From Ectobacillus funiculus (lineage in GTDB: Bacteria > Bacillota > Bacilli > Bacillales > Bacillaceae_G): a DNA stretch of 64,000 bases. The stretch is taken from contig NZ_SCFM01000018.1 in the NCBI RefSeq assembly GCF_004138295.1, positions 62,001 to 126,000 of the forward strand, given 5' to 3'. Below the pieces are notes generated by a model. The model worked only from the letters and a program-made list of their open reading frames with translations. It ran no database searches and was not told the origin of the DNA. The translations under genes were made by a program, and so were the position numbers. Shown here one piece after another: positions 34,068 through 43,227 of this stretch; position 1 is the stretch's first letter, and every line of letters starts with the position of its first letter.

Positions 34068-34217
34068 ATGAAACTTCCATATCACGAAGTGTTGACAAAA
34101 GCACATTTTGTAGCTTTTATCTTCATTTGGTTAGCTCTTGTGATTTATACTTTTTCTTCTGTAACAAAATCGGGTCAAGAGAGTAAGGAACCTATAAAAA
34201 GTAAAATTGATGCCTAA
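34068..34217 (+). CDS. Possible membrane-protein remnant (49 codons)
   Basis: Open frame MKLPYHEVLTKAHFVAFIF, then IWLALVIYTFSSVTKSGQES and a charged tail. It has one hydrophobic segment and reads like the C-terminal tail of a transporter. The frame is open for another 20 codons upstream, and there is no ribosome binding site before the ATG. Probably a degenerate fragment rather than a working gene. Confidence 0.3.
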   Translation: MKLPYHEVLTKAHFVAFIFIWLALVIYTFSSVTKSGQESKEPIKSKIDA

Positions 34218-34347
34218 CAAGAGATAGCACTTTTTTATGAACGGGGGCATGCTTTAAAAAGATTGGGGAAACCTTTATAGCTGGGGTTCCCCTTAATTTT
34301 ATCAAATTATCAAACACAACCTTATGAAGCATAAGTGTATACTCACT

Positions 34348-35214
34348 TCAATAAGTATTAGAATAATCATTTAAAAATTCAATAAAACTTTTAACTATAG
34401 ATAGCCGGAGAGAGTCTTGATCATACATTAACCATGTATTTCTTACTACAGGCTCCCCATTTTTGTAGGTTAACTGGTATGTGTGAAGGTGATCAGAAGG
34501 CTGCAAACAAATTTCAGGTAGTATAGCAATTCCTAAATCATTTTTGACCATTTCTTTACATGTTTCCTGTCTATCTGTTTCCATCGTGACAAATGGTGGT
34601 TCTGAAAACCTATCGTGCCACCAGCCATCAATGAGACCTTTTAGCGAACTATCTGTTTTGTAATTAATAAAGGGCAGCTCTGCTAGCTTGGTCATGTCCA
34701 CCTCTTTTTTAGAAATCAAACAAAGCCTCTCCTTATGTATCAATGTTTTGATTCCATACCAATTGTAGTTACCTCTCAGTATTCCTAACTGTACACTGGA
34801 GGAATGAAGAAGGTTCATAATATCTGTGCTCCATCCCGTATTTACATTAAATTGTACATTAGGGTATTTCTCCGAAAACCGTTTCAATACTCTAGGCAAT
34901 TTATATTGGGCGAAATTACTTGAAACTCCTAGTCTCAAAGTTCCTCTTACTTCATTCTTCATATTCAATATATGATCTTTCGTTCTTTGCATTTTTTTTA
35001 TCATTTCATCTGCATAATTTGCCAAATAGAGTCCTTCCGAAGTGAACTCAATTCCCCCTCTTATTTTGAAAAACAAACTGGTCCCGAATTGTTGTTCTAA
35101 ATTTTTCAATCTATATGTTAACGCTGGCTGAGAAATATACAAACGCTCTGCAGCCCGGCTAATATTTCTCTCCTCATATAGAACTCTTATAGCGACCCAA
35201 TCCTTCTCATCCAT
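34348..35214 (-). CDS. LysR-family transcriptional regulator (paralogue 2)
   Basis: The protein has 288 residues. The winged HTH is 'ISRAAERLYISQPALTYRLK' (about residues 18-37), followed by the LysR substrate-binding domain ('TLRLGVSSNFAQYKLPRVLK', 'STDIMNLLHSSSVQLGILRG'). It is similar along its length to the regulator at 29439-30329. It is divergent from the PrpF-like gene, with a 149-bp shared promoter region, and lies beyond the CitMHS gene, making it the likely regulator of one or both. Effector unknown; a tricarboxylate is a reasonable guess. Confidence 0.85.
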   Translation of the reverse strand: MDEKDWVAIRVLYEERNISRAAERLYISQPALTYRLKNLEQQFGTSLFFKIRGGIEFTSEGLYLANYADEMIKKMQRTKDHILNMKNEVRGTLRLGVSSNFAQYKLPRVLKRFSEKYPNVQFNVNTGWSTDIMNLLHSSSVQLGILRGNYNWYGIKTLIHKERLCLISKKEVDMTKLAELPFINYKTDSSLKGLIDGWWHDRFSEPPFVTMETDRQETCKEMVKNDLGIAILPEICLQPSDHLHTYQLTYKNGEPVVRNTWLMYDQDSLRLSIVKSFIEFLNDYSNTY

Positions 35215-35363
35215 GCTGTACAGCTCCTATCCGTTTTGATTATAAGTTTTTTTTGGTTTTTTTCTATTAAATTATCTATTGTACTTATGATTCAGCTTAT
35301 CATACTATGTCTTTAGAAGCACCGGTACTTTTAAATAAAGAATAAGAAAAGGTGGGTATGGGG

Positions 35364-36491
35364 ATGAAGGTACCAGTTGTTGTTATGCGTGGCGGAACAA
35401 GTAAAGGTGTATTTCTCGCTTTCGAGCATATGCCAACCAATCAATTACTTTGGGAAGACTTTTTATTAGATATTATGGGGAGTCCGGATCATAGACAGAT
35501 TGATGGACTTGGTGGAGCAAATTCGTTAACGAGTAAAGCAGCTATTATCAAGAAATCCGATTTGGAAGGGATAGATGTAGAATATACCTTTGCGCAAATC
35601 AGCATTGAGAATCAAATGGTTGATTTTAAAGGGAATTGCGGCAATATTTCATCTGCAGTAGGACCTTATGCTATTCAACAGGGATTGGTGCCTGCAAAGG
35701 AACCTATCACAACTGTGAGAATATTTAATACAAATACGCAGAAGGTAATTATAGCTGAGGTTGAAGTTGAAAATGGACAGGTTAAAACAGATGGAAGCTG
35801 TTCAATTCCTGGAGTTCCCGGAACTGGCTCCCCCATTTACCTTTCCTTCACTCGTGCAGAAGGTGCAGTAACAGGAAAGCTGTTCCCGACCGGAAATCCT
35901 ATAGACATAATTGAAACACCTAACGGCTCAATACCTATATCCATTATTGATGTGGCAAATCCATTAGTCTTTGTAAGGGCCCAGGACATCGGGCTTACCG
36001 GAACTGAGTTACCCCATGATTATTCTCAAGAAAAATTAAAGGAAATGGAGGAAATAAGGTCCATGGCAGCTGAAATGTGTCAATTTTCCCAAAAAGAAGA
36101 AGCGACTAAGAAATCTCCCGCTGTGCCAAAAATGACGATCATCGCTCCTCCTATGGATTATACTGACCTGACAGGAGTAGAACGAAAAGCTTCGGATATG
36201 GACTTGATTATAAGAATGATGTCTATGCAAAAACCACATCAAGCCCTTGCGATTACCGGTGCGATTTGTACAACAGCAGGCGCCTTCTTAAAGGATACGA
36301 TTTTATCCAATATTGTAACAGTGACTGAAGAAGTAGTTCGCTTAGCACATCCCGCTGGTATTATGCAAACAAAGGTAGATATACTTGCAGGACATATTGC
36401 AGCAATTAAGGTAGTTCGTACAGCCCGCACTATTCTAGAAGGATATGTGTACACAAAACGAAACTATGAACTTTCCTATCAATTAGCTTGA
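35364..36491 (+). CDS. PrpF-family isomerase (aconitate / 4-oxalomesaconate type)
   Basis: The protein has 375 residues from ATG 35364, eight bases after AAGGTGG; an upstream GTG and ATG sit on the site itself. PrpF (DUF453) signatures: 'VPVVVMRGGTSKGVFLAFE' (residues 3-21), 'FKGNCGNISSAVGPYAIQQG' with the conserved Cys (about 91-110), and 'MMSMQKPHQALAITGAICTT' near the C-terminus. The fold is diaminopimelate-epimerase-like. Family members isomerise C=C positions in tricarboxylates such as 2-methylaconitate, 4-oxalomesaconate or aconitate. No methylcitrate genes are adjacent; the CitMHS carrier and LysR suggest catabolism of an imported tricarboxylate. Exact substrate is open. Confidence 0.85.
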   Translation: MKVPVVVMRGGTSKGVFLAFEHMPTNQLLWEDFLLDIMGSPDHRQIDGLGGANSLTSKAAIIKKSDLEGIDVEYTFAQISIENQMVDFKGNCGNISSAVGPYAIQQGLVPAKEPITTVRIFNTNTQKVIIAEVEVENGQVKTDGSCSIPGVPGTGSPIYLSFTRAEGAVTGKLFPTGNPIDIIETPNGSIPISIIDVANPLVFVRAQDIGLTGTELPHDYSQEKLKEMEEIRSMAAEMCQFSQKEEATKKSPAVPKMTIIAPPMDYTDLTGVERKASDMDLIIRMMSMQKPHQALAITGAICTTAGAFLKDTILSNIVTVTEEVVRLAHPAGIMQTKVDILAGHIAAIKVVRTARTILEGYVYTKRNYELSYQLA

Positions 36492-36544
36492 TTTCATACC
36501 GTCTAAGGAAAATAAAAAATTTATTTTAACTTGGGGGATTTTCT

Positions 36545-36697
36545 ATGTGGATCATTACTACGTACAAAAACAATGGCATTAAAATGCTTGAATTTGAAAA
36601 AGAAGAGGAAGCAAGAGAAGTATTCAAAAGCATTCAAGACAACAAGATTCTTACCGAAGTTATTTATTTTAATGATCCATGTTTCGCTTATGCTTAA
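36545..36697 (+). CDS. Small conserved-looking hypothetical protein (50 aa)
   Basis: ATG 36545 follows TTGGGGGATTTTCT. The product MWIITTYKNNGIKMLEFEKE, then EEAREVFKSIQDNKILTEV and IYFNDPCFAYA, is a compact alpha/beta pattern (strand-helix-strand) without a membrane segment. I believe similar small proteins occur in other bacilli but cannot name a family. It lies 53 bp after the PrpF stop codon, so cotranscription is possible, and a hairpin follows. Function unknown. Confidence 0.6.
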   Translation: MWIITTYKNNGIKMLEFEKEEEAREVFKSIQDNKILTEVIYFNDPCFAYA

Positions 36698-36741
36698 ACT
36701 CCTTGTAACTGCATATATTAGCAAATTACTCACCTGAATTA

Positions 36742-36797
36742 AAAGGAGATAAGTCAAGGATTCTTCTAGCAAACCCTCGGCTTATCCCTTTATTTTT
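36742..36797 (+). terminator. Hairpin terminator after the 50-aa gene
   Basis: AAAGGAGATAAG (36742-36753) pairs with CTTATCCCTTT (36781-36791) with one bulged A and is followed by ATTTTTACTT. The loop is long (27 nt). Confidence 0.45.
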
Positions 36798-36799
36798 AC

Positions 36800-36895
36800 T
36801 TACAAGTATATATCCAGCTTTTGTGCATTTGAGCCGCTTGCATATGAAATATCCAAATACTTCTTTCGAATGGAAGAAGTATTTGCCGCTTTCAT
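36800..36895 (-). pseudogene. N-terminal fragment of an alpha/beta hydrolase (esterase)
   Basis: A 31-codon frame starts at ATG 36895 after GAGGTGGTGGT and reads MKAANTSSIRKKYLDISYAS, then GSNAQKLDIYL before a stop. 'KYLDISYA...QKLDIYL' is the usual N-terminus of BD-FAE/carboxylesterase-type hydrolases of about 250 or more residues, so the gene is cut off after strand two. The rest is gone. A 12-bp inverted repeat (36854-36885) lies within the fragment. Confidence 0.6.
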
Positions 36896-37011
36896 ACCAC
36901 CACCTCACCTAAGAACAACATTTCCCCTATTCATTTTTTCCTTTCCCCATTCATAATCAGATGAAATTTTACATTTTTTTGACAGTCGAACCTTAACTTG
37001 ATGGCTACAGA

Positions 37012-37437
37012 TTATAGCCTCTCTCTTCGTGCTGTCGCGGAATTCATAATAAAATAGCTAATCACTAACACTAAAATAGCTAATGTGTACAAAAGGGTAT
37101 GCATCGGATTCTCATAATGTACAATAATTAAACGAATCAATGCAGTAATACCAATGTATAAGAAATAGCGTATCGGGAAGTGATAATGCTCTTGAAAATA
37201 TTTTACGATCATTGCTATAAATTCAAAATACAAAAAGAAAACTAAAATACTCTCAAGAAGCTCATACTGCGTATTAACACCTTCGCCAAAAAAGGAAAAA
37301 CGAATGAAATGGATGATTTCCTTACCTAGCATAAAACACAAGGCAATAGCTAGTATAATTAATGCAACATTTAAGATAGATTGAAGAATGAATGAAATCT
37401 TAAGCCTTGACCCAGTCACTTTACCTTGCTCCTTCAT
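37012..37437 (-). CDS. psiE: PsiE-family membrane protein (phosphate-starvation-inducible)
   Basis: The protein has 141 residues from ATG 37437, five bases after GGAGGAG; a longer frame upstream lacks a site. It has four membrane helices (about residues 14-35, 58-78, 86-105, 112-130). The segment '[17 protein letters not shown]' and the motif '[19 protein letters not shown]' in the last helices are characteristic of PsiE. In E. coli psiE is induced by phosphate starvation, but its activity is not known. It lies near a 5'-nucleotidase gene, which may also provide phosphate. No Pho box was seen. Confidence 0.85.
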   Translation of the reverse strand: MKEQGKVTGSRLKISFILQSILNVALIILAIALCFMLGKEIIHFIRFSFFGEGVNTQYELLESILVFFLYFEFIAMIVKYFQEHYHFPIRYFLYIGITALIRLIIVHYENPMHTLLYTLAILVLVISYFIMNSATARRERL

Positions 37438-37590
37438 TGAAACTCCTCCGATTATAGTAGATTTTCTAAGGATGCTAGAGCATCCCAGGTTTCGGGAATA
37501 CATGAAATGGATTCCAAAACCTATCTACTATGTTACCTAAAGAAGGAGGGATAATTCAATAACTAAAAACTAGTCTCTTTCTGATGGTAC

Positions 37591-37673
37591 GTCTGCACTT
37601 ATACTTTATTTCTAAAATCTACTGATGTGTCAGATTCTCATTTAGCCGGAAATTTATCCTTTCTTACAGCATA
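37591..37673 (+). repeat. Dispersed intergenic repeat, copy 10 (3' module, diverged)
   Basis: CTGCACTTATACTTTATTTC, CTGATGTGTCAG and GCCGGAAATTTATCCTTTC, ending TTACAGCATAAA. The 5' hairpin is missing. A terminator follows immediately. Confidence 0.7.
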
Positions 37674-37675
37674 AA

Positions 37676-37708
37676 AAACAAGGCTACATAAGGTCTCCTT
37701 GTTTTTTC
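37676..37708 (-). terminator. Terminator of the 5'-nucleotidase gene
   Basis: AACAAGG (37678-37684) pairs with CCTTGTT (37697-37703), with T-runs on both sides (bidirectional). It lies 56 nt after the stop codon. Confidence 0.6.
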
Positions 37709-37763
37709 ACATTTTATCTGTCATTAGTCCTACCGCTCTATTTTGTATCCGCTCATTTCAGTA

Positions 37764-39566
37764 TCAGTACTTCAGCTTATGAATTCTTTTTTCTTCGATA
37801 TTAAAGCTAAACGGCTGAGATTGAGCTTTGATAAACTCCACTAATGCATCTAAATCAACAGGACCTGTTTCTCTATCTGTCCCTTCCCTCAATATCGTAA
37901 AACCATCACCGCCGTCAGCCAGAAAACTATTCACTGTTACAGTATAGCTCTTATTTGCAGCCAAGCTTGTTCCCTCAGGCAGCTGAATATCCATAACCTT
38001 TTTACCGATAGGCTGGTTATCATCCCATGTGTAGGTGAAGCCGGAAATCTGAAGCATTGTCTGTTTTTGCCCTTGCCATTGCTGGTTTAGCACAGCCCGT
38101 ATTTGTTCACCCGTTAGCTTCATCTTCACTAACTTATTGTTAAATGGCTGAACGGTAAATAAGTGTCCCCAAGTAACATCTCCAGCACCAACGTCTGCCC
38201 GAATGCCGCCAGGATTCATTAAAGCAAAATCTGTTTTCATGAGAGCTCGCTGGGAATCAGCAATTACATTGCCTAATAGGGACTCACCATCTTCATTTTG
38301 CAGGGAGATTAACGGTACCTTTGCGACCCCAATGAGACGATTTACGATAGGCTCTACCTTCGCCTCATATTGTTGAATCATCCGTTTTGTCACTGCATCA
38401 GGTTCGATACCCTCTTGGAATACATTCACAATTTCCGCACTTTTATTCATAATATTCTTCGTTCCCGGATCAATCTCTAGATCGACATCAGAAAAGGCCG
38501 TTCCATAAGAATAGGATTGAACAAGCAGTTTCCCATCCACTATTGCATTCATATATGCGTGATTGTGGCCTCCATAAATAATATCAACTTCCTCATCCAC
38601 CGCATGAGCAATTTCTGTTAACCTACCGACAGCTTGCTCACCATTAAAGCCTGAAGAGCCAGGGTTATGAGCGAGAACAATGATGGCTCGTACCCCTATT
38701 TTTTTTAGCGTAGCTACCGAGCGATTAATTGCTTGCGCCTCATCAATAAATTTAATCCCTTTCACTCCGCTCGGAATAACGACATTTGGTGTATGAGTGG
38801 TACATACTCCAATGAATCCAATCTGCATGCCGTTCACCTCTATCACCTTATATGGAGGGAATATTGGGCTATCTGTTTTTTCATTAATTACGTTAGCTAC
38901 AATCCAAGGAAAGGCTGCTCCCCCGAAATCCCCTGTTTCTGCATGTATGCCACCGTTAATCAAACGGAGAAGCTCATTGATGCCTTCATCGAACTCATGA
39001 TTTCCCATTGTACCGATATGAAAATGCATCTGATTTAAAAAATCGACTGTAGGCTCATCCTGCAGTAATGCAGAAACTGGGGCACTCGCACCAACCATAT
39101 CTCCTACATGGACCAATAGGGTATTTTTATTTTCCGCAGCATGCTTCTTCAAATAAGTGGCAAGATAGTCCGCCCGTCCGACAGATTTCCCGTTTACTTT
39201 ACGAGTCACATTCAGTTGACCATGTAAATCATTAATCCCGAGCAATTGAATTTTAATATAGCGGGGATTACTTGCAGGTTTTTTATTTTGTTTTTTAGTA
39301 GGACGATTGCTAATGTGACCATGATAACCATTGGATAGTCCTTGAGTATCCCCCATCACCGTGATAGCGCTAATGTGATTAACACTCCTCCCTTTTTGGC
39401 TAACTCCTAAAAGCTTTGCAGCTTCTATATGTGCCGCCTGCCTTTTTTGATAACTTTGAAGCTTTACGTTGCTTGGGTTATCGATAGTACTCTCGTCAAT
39501 ACGACTGCATCCCATCAAGACGAACACCAAAAAACCTATAAAAGAAACTCTTGGAAAAAGCCTCAT
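37764..39566 (-). CDS. 5'-nucleotidase/2',3'-cyclic phosphodiesterase-type lipoprotein
   Basis: The protein has 600 residues from ATG 39566 (SD GGGGAAAG). The N-terminus MRLFPRVSFIGFLVFVLMGC is a lipoprotein signal with Cys 20 as anchor, so the enzyme sits outside the membrane. The metallophosphatase domain shows 'LLGINDLHGQLN' (about residues 107-118), 'LVHVGDMVGASAP', 'GTMGNHEFDEG' and 'GGHNHAYMN'. The C-terminal 5'-nucleotidase domain shows 'FALMNPGGIRADVGAGDVTW' and 'FLADGGDGFTIL'. It hydrolyses nucleotides extracellularly to release nucleoside and phosphate. Residues 20-105 form a low-complexity spacer. It is monocistronic. PsiE next door fits a phosphate-supply theme (inference). Confidence 0.9.
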   Translation of the reverse strand: MRLFPRVSFIGFLVFVLMGCSRIDESTIDNPSNVKLQSYQKRQAAHIEAAKLLGVSQKGRSVNHISAITVMGDTQGLSNGYHGHISNRPTKKQNKKPASNPRYIKIQLLGINDLHGQLNVTRKVNGKSVGRADYLATYLKKHAAENKNTLLVHVGDMVGASAPVSALLQDEPTVDFLNQMHFHIGTMGNHEFDEGINELLRLINGGIHAETGDFGGAAFPWIVANVINEKTDSPIFPPYKVIEVNGMQIGFIGVCTTHTPNVVIPSGVKGIKFIDEAQAINRSVATLKKIGVRAIIVLAHNPGSSGFNGEQAVGRLTEIAHAVDEEVDIIYGGHNHAYMNAIVDGKLLVQSYSYGTAFSDVDLEIDPGTKNIMNKSAEIVNVFQEGIEPDAVTKRMIQQYEAKVEPIVNRLIGVAKVPLISLQNEDGESLLGNVIADSQRALMKTDFALMNPGGIRADVGAGDVTWGHLFTVQPFNNKLVKMKLTGEQIRAVLNQQWQGQKQTMLQISGFTYTWDDNQPIGKKVMDIQLPEGTSLAANKSYTVTVNSFLADGGDGFTILREGTDRETGPVDLDALVEFIKAQSQPFSFNIEEKRIHKLKY

Positions 39567-39803
39567 GAACACTTTCCCCTTATCCTAGAAGATAATAAAG
39601 CACATCTAGTATTTGTAGACTTAAAAACCTTATTCCAAATTTAAAGTATCAAAAAAGACCTACCTTAAATCCCTTATACATTTGCACAAAAACACAGACA
39701 TTTTTTGTTCACATTTACAAAATAATCTTGTGTTTATTTTATGTTAAGCATTGTAATTTCACATTTTCAAATTATAATTACTAAAAAAGGGGGATGGAAT
39801 ACA

Positions 39804-40028
39804 ATGGTTATTCATTTTGAATTAAGAAACAAAGATGATGTATTGAAACTGAATCGACTCGCTACAAGCTATGGCTTCGACATTTGGGTTCACGACGAGG
39901 AAAAAATGTTCGATGCTAAAACATTACTTGCTTTATACACTCTTCCATTCAATAAAACACTTAAATTAGTGGTAGAGGATGGAGTAGAGTCTAAATCTTT
40001 ACTGCGTGAGATGGAAGATTTTCAATAA
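39804..40028 (+). CDS. HPr-like fold protein lacking the active-site His (74 aa)
   Basis: The protein has 74 residues from ATG 39804, preceded by a G-rich SD (AAGGGGG). The segment 'MFDAKTLLALYTLPFNKTLK' followed by 'LVVEDGVESKSLLREMEDF' resembles the HPr pattern (DAKS.L.LM.L..) with its helix and the final helix. The N-terminal half (HFELRNKDDVLKLNRLATSY) could provide the beta-alpha start. At the place where HPr has His15 the sequence reads SYGFDIWV, with no His, so a phosphocarrier role is unlikely. It might be a Crh-like regulator or an unrelated small protein. Family call is tentative. Confidence 0.5.
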   Translation: MVIHFELRNKDDVLKLNRLATSYGFDIWVHDEEKMFDAKTLLALYTLPFNKTLKLVVEDGVESKSLLREMEDFQ

Positions 40029-40137
40029 AGGATTATCATTTGTATGAAATAAACACTATTGCAACAAAGCTAATATTACATGGTCTTATTCTTGATAATA
40101 TGTTAACAATCCTACTACTTTCGATAAAGCCATACAA

Positions 40138-40175
40138 AAAAGCAGACCTTTTTGCAATAAAAGGTCTGCTTTCTT
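40138..40175. terminator. Bidirectional terminator before yeeI
   Basis: AAGCAGACCTTTT (40140-40152) pairs perfectly with AAAAGGTCTGCTT (40159-40171). On the minus strand it directly follows the yeeI stop codon. Confidence 0.85.
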
Positions 40176-40178
40176 GTA

Positions 40179-40898
40179 TTATTCACCTAAATCTACATTG
40201 TGGTACACTTGCTGTACATCCTCTAAATCTTCTAATGCATCAATTAGCTTTTCAAACTTTGCTTGTGCGTCTTCTGGAAGGGTTACCTCATTTTGCGCAA
40301 GCATTGTTAGCTCTGCAACTGTAAACTCAGTGACACCAGCATCTTTGAATGCTTCCTGCACGGCATGGAATTGGTCAGGCTCAGCATATACAATAACTGA
40401 ATCCTCTTCTTCCAGCACGTCACGTACGTCTACATCCGCTTCCATTAATAATTCAAGCACTTCATCTGCTGTCTTGCCTTCAACACCGATAACAGCCGTT
40501 GCATCAAACATATATGCTACAGATCCGCTTACACCTAAGTTGCCACCGTTTTTATTAAATGGGGCACGTACTTCTGCCGCAGTACGATTCACATTGTTTG
40601 TAAGAGCATCTACAATTATCATTGATCCACTTGGCCCAAATCCTTCATAACGGAGCTCAGTATAATTTTCCTCTGCGCCGCCCTTTGCCTTTTCGATGGC
40701 ACGATCAATAATTGTTTTTGGTACGTTATATGTTTTAGCACGCTCAAGTACAACACGTAAAGTTTGATTGGATTCTGGATTTGGCTCGCCTTGCTTGGCT
40801 GCTACATAAATTTCGCGTCCAAACTTTGCATAAATACGACTTGTACTTGCATCCTTTGAAGCTTTCTTTTCTTTAATATTGTTCCACTTACGACCCAT
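40179..40898 (-). CDS. yeeI: YebC/PmpR-family regulator (YeeI-type)
   Basis: The protein has 239 residues. The N-terminus [20 protein letters not shown] is the hallmark of the Bacillus YeeI branch; the YebC branch starts with GHSKW. The conserved '[19 protein letters not shown]' (about residues 83-101) and '[18 protein letters not shown]' follow. YebC/TACO1 proteins have been described as transcription regulators and, more recently, as factors aiding translation of difficult sequences. The role of YeeI itself is uncertain. It is monocistronic and cytoplasmic, with a strong terminator. The 277-bp gap upstream (40899-41175) holds repeat copy 11 and the leuD terminator. Confidence 0.92.
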   Translation of the reverse strand: MGRKWNNIKEKKASKDASTSRIYAKFGREIYVAAKQGEPNPESNQTLRVVLERAKTYNVPKTIIDRAIEKAKGGAEENYTELRYEGFGPSGSMIIVDALTNNVNRTAAEVRAPFNKNGGNLGVSGSVAYMFDATAVIGVEGKTADEVLELLMEADVDVRDVLEEEDSVIVYAEPDQFHAVQEAFKDAGVTEFTVAELTMLAQNEVTLPEDAQAKFEKLIDALEDLEDVQQVYHNVDLGE

Positions 40899-41053
40899 AC
40901 TGTTTCACTCTCTTTCAACTTTGAATCTACACAAAAGTATTAACATAAAACCAACTGTTTCTTCAACACTTTTTCAAAATAATGATAAAAAATTCGTTAC
41001 TATTATACTGCTAACAAACAATCCTGACAAAAGCTGACCTATTCAACAAATTA

Positions 41054-41133
41054 TATTATACACTGTATTCCTAAAATTTCCGACTACATCGAATTAGCTT
41101 CTGGCTGGAAATTTATCCTTTCTTAAAGTATGA
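41054..41133 (+). repeat. Dispersed intergenic repeat, copy 11 (3' module only)
   Basis: TTATACACTGTATTCC, CCGACTACATCGAATTAGC and TGGCTGGAAATTTATCC, ending CTTAAAGTATG. The leuD terminator starts at its last base. Confidence 0.85.
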
Positions 41134-41165
41134 AAAGAGCGACTATATGATAGCCGCTCTTTTCA
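41133..41165 (-). terminator. Terminator of leuCD
   Basis: AGAGCG..CTAT and ATAG..CGCTCT stem with flanking A and T runs. It lies 11 nt from the leuD stop codon. Confidence 0.7.
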
Positions 41166-41175
41166 TAAAATGCTA

Positions 41176-41784
41176 TTAGAACATAAAACTATAGGTTGGA
41201 CGCTTAGAGTATTCGTATAATGCAATTTTATCTTCCTGCTGTAATGTTAAAGCGATATCATCCATTCCTTGCAGAAGATGCTTTCTTCTGTGTTCTTCAA
41301 TATTAAAATAAATCATATATCCTGTAGAATCCGTAATAATTTTGTTTTCTAAATCAATCTTTAAAGAATAGCCCTCTATCTCCCTTACATTCCGAAATAA
41401 CTTCTCTACTCTCTCTTCCGGCAAAGCAATAGGCAAAAGGCCATTTTTAAAACAGTTGTTATAAAATATATCTGCAAAGGAAGATGCGATAATAACTTGG
41501 AAACCAAACTCCTTTAACGTCCAAGGTGCATGTTCCCGTGAAGATCCACAGCCAAAATTTGATCGGCTTAATAAAATTGAAGCTTGTTTATAGCGTTCTT
41601 TATTAAGTTCAAACTGAGTATTTAAGCTTCCATCCTTCAGAAAACGCCATTCATGAAATAAATATTTACCGTATCCAGTTCGCTTAATGCTATTTAGGAA
41701 ATACTTTGGAATGATAGCATCTGTATCGACGTTTGACCGGTCTACTGGGGCTACTATTCCCTTAAATGTTTTAAATGCCTTCAA
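41176..41784 (-). CDS. leuD: 3-isopropylmalate dehydratase small subunit
   Basis: The protein has 202 residues, the usual length. The aconitase-swivel-domain motifs are 'NVDTDAIIPKYFLNSIKRTG' (about residues 19-38) and 'LSRSNFGCGSSREHAPW' (about 74-90), followed by 'ASSFADIFYNNCFKNGLLPI'. With LeuC it isomerises 2- and 3-isopropylmalate in leucine synthesis. It follows leuC with three bases between. leuA and leuB are not next to it, so this could instead be a paralogous leuCD serving a related citramalate- or aconitate-like substrate. Sequence alone does not decide. Confidence 0.9.
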   Translation of the reverse strand: MKAFKTFKGIVAPVDRSNVDTDAIIPKYFLNSIKRTGYGKYLFHEWRFLKDGSLNTQFELNKERYKQASILLSRSNFGCGSSREHAPWTLKEFGFQVIIASSFADIFYNNCFKNGLLPIALPEERVEKLFRNVREIEGYSLKIDLENKIITDSTGYMIYFNIEEHRRKHLLQGMDDIALTLQQEDKIALYEYSKRPTYSFMF

Positions 41785-41787
41785 TTG

Positions 41788-43227
41788 CTACCCCTCCACT
41801 ACAACAAGATTTGAAAGTTGGGCAGGAACCCAGTCGCGAACATCAACAAAGTGACCGCATACAGCAGCTCCGACAGCCATAGCTGGTGAAACTAGATGAG
41901 TTCTTCCCCCTCTTCCTTGCCGTCCTTCAAAATTACGATTTGATGTAGAAGCACAGCGTTGTCCAGAAGAGATAATGTCAGGATTCATCCCTAAACACAT
42001 ACTGCAGCCCGCTTCTCTCCATTCAAATCCTGCTTCCTTAAAAATTACATCTAGACCTTCCTTTTCTGCCTGTACTTTAACGTTTCCTGATCCTGGTACA
42101 ACCATGGCTCTTACATGTTTGGCTACTTTTCTGCCTTTTGCCATGGAAGCAGCCTGACGTAAATCTTCTATACGTCCATTTGTGCAGGAGCCAATGAATA
42201 CTACATCAACAGGAATGCCTGTCATTGGAGTTCCGGACTCCAATCCCATATAGTGCAGAGCCTTTTTAGCATTTTCTTGTTTTTCTGAGCCTGTGAAAGA
42301 TTCAGGATCTGGAACAAGGTCGGTAATGCCGGTGCCCATCCCCGGGCTGGTTCCCCATGTTATCTGTGGGATAAGATCGTCTGCATTAAATTCTACCCGT
42401 TTATCGTAAATCGCTCCTTCATCTGTAAAGATTTTTTTCCATTCAGCAACAAGGCTTTCAAATTTTTCTTCCTTTGGGGTATAAAGACGATTTTTTAAAT
42501 ATTGATAGGTTGTTTCATCAGGAGCAATCATACCTGCCCTTGCCCCTGCTTCAATTGACATATTACATACAGTCATTCGCTCTTCCATAGATAGCTTCTT
42601 GATCGCATCACCCGTATACTCGATCACATAGCCAGTTGCAAAATCGGTTCCGTACTTTGCGATAATGCCTAAAATTAAATCCTTTGCAGTGATTCCAGGC
42701 TTTAATTCTCCTGTTACGGCAACCTCTAAGCTTTTTGGTTTTGTTTGTCGTAAGCACTGAGTAGCGAGTACATGCTCTACCTCGCTTGTTCCGATTCCAA
42801 AAGCTAAAGAACCAAAGGCCCCATGTGTTGAAGTATGGCTATCCCCGCAGACAATTGTCATGCCTGGCTGTGTCAATCCGAGTTCTGGACCCATCACATG
42901 CACAATCCCTTGTTCTACGCTATCCAAGTCGTATAACTTAATCCCATGATTTTTACAGTTTCTGATGAGAGCTTCAATTTGCTCCTTTGAAACAGGGTTT
43001 TCTATGTTCCAGCGATCCGGTGAGGTAGGAATTACATGATCCATCGTCGCATAGGTTAGATCAGGTCTTCTCACGGCTTTGTTGGCCAACTCTAAGCCCT
43101 CAAATGCTTGAGCTGAGGTTACCTCATGGATTAAATGCAGGTCTATATAAAGGATGCTTGGTTCATTTGCCTCGCTATAAACCTCATGATTTTCCCATAT
43201 CTTATCAAGCATTGTTTTCTTTTTCAT
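41788..43227 (-). CDS. leuC: 3-isopropylmalate dehydratase large subunit
   Basis: The protein has 479 residues from ATG 43227 (SD AAAGGTGGA); the longer in-frame extension lies in the preceding small ORF. The [4Fe-4S] ligands appear in '[15 protein letters not shown]' (about residues 358-372) and '[13 protein letters not shown]' (about 418-430). The aconitase signature '[20 protein letters not shown]' is near residue 130. It is cytoplasmic and partners leuD. Its ATG overlaps the TGA of a 54-aa ORF, so the two are translationally coupled. A divergent LysR gene at 43518 is the likely regulator, unlike the T-box/CodY-controlled ilv-leu operon usual in bacilli. Confidence 0.92.
   Translation of the reverse strand: MKKKTMLDKIWENHEVYSEANEPSILYIDLHLIHEVTSAQAFEGLELANKAVRRPDLTYATMDHVIPTSPDRWNIENPVSKEQIEALIRNCKNHGIKLYDLDSVEQGIVHVMGPELGLTQPGMTIVCGDSHTSTHGAFGSLAFGIGTSEVEHVLATQCLRQTKPKSLEVAVTGELKPGITAKDLILGIIAKYGTDFATGYVIEYTGDAIKKLSMEERMTVCNMSIEAGARAGMIAPDETTYQYLKNRLYTPKEEKFESLVAEWKKIFTDEGAIYDKRVEFNADDLIPQITWGTSPGMGTGITDLVPDPESFTGSEKQENAKKALHYMGLESGTPMTGIPVDVVFIGSCTNGRIEDLRQAASMAKGRKVAKHVRAMVVPGSGNVKVQAEKEGLDVIFKEAGFEWREAGCSMCLGMNPDIISSGQRCASTSNRNFEGRQGRGGRTHLVSPAMAVGAAVCGHFVDVRDWVPAQLSNLVVVEG

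Noticed and set aside
36854-36885. 12-bp perfect inverted repeat as a terminator
   Set aside because: No T-run on either side, and it lies within the codons of the esterase remnant; probably coincidental.
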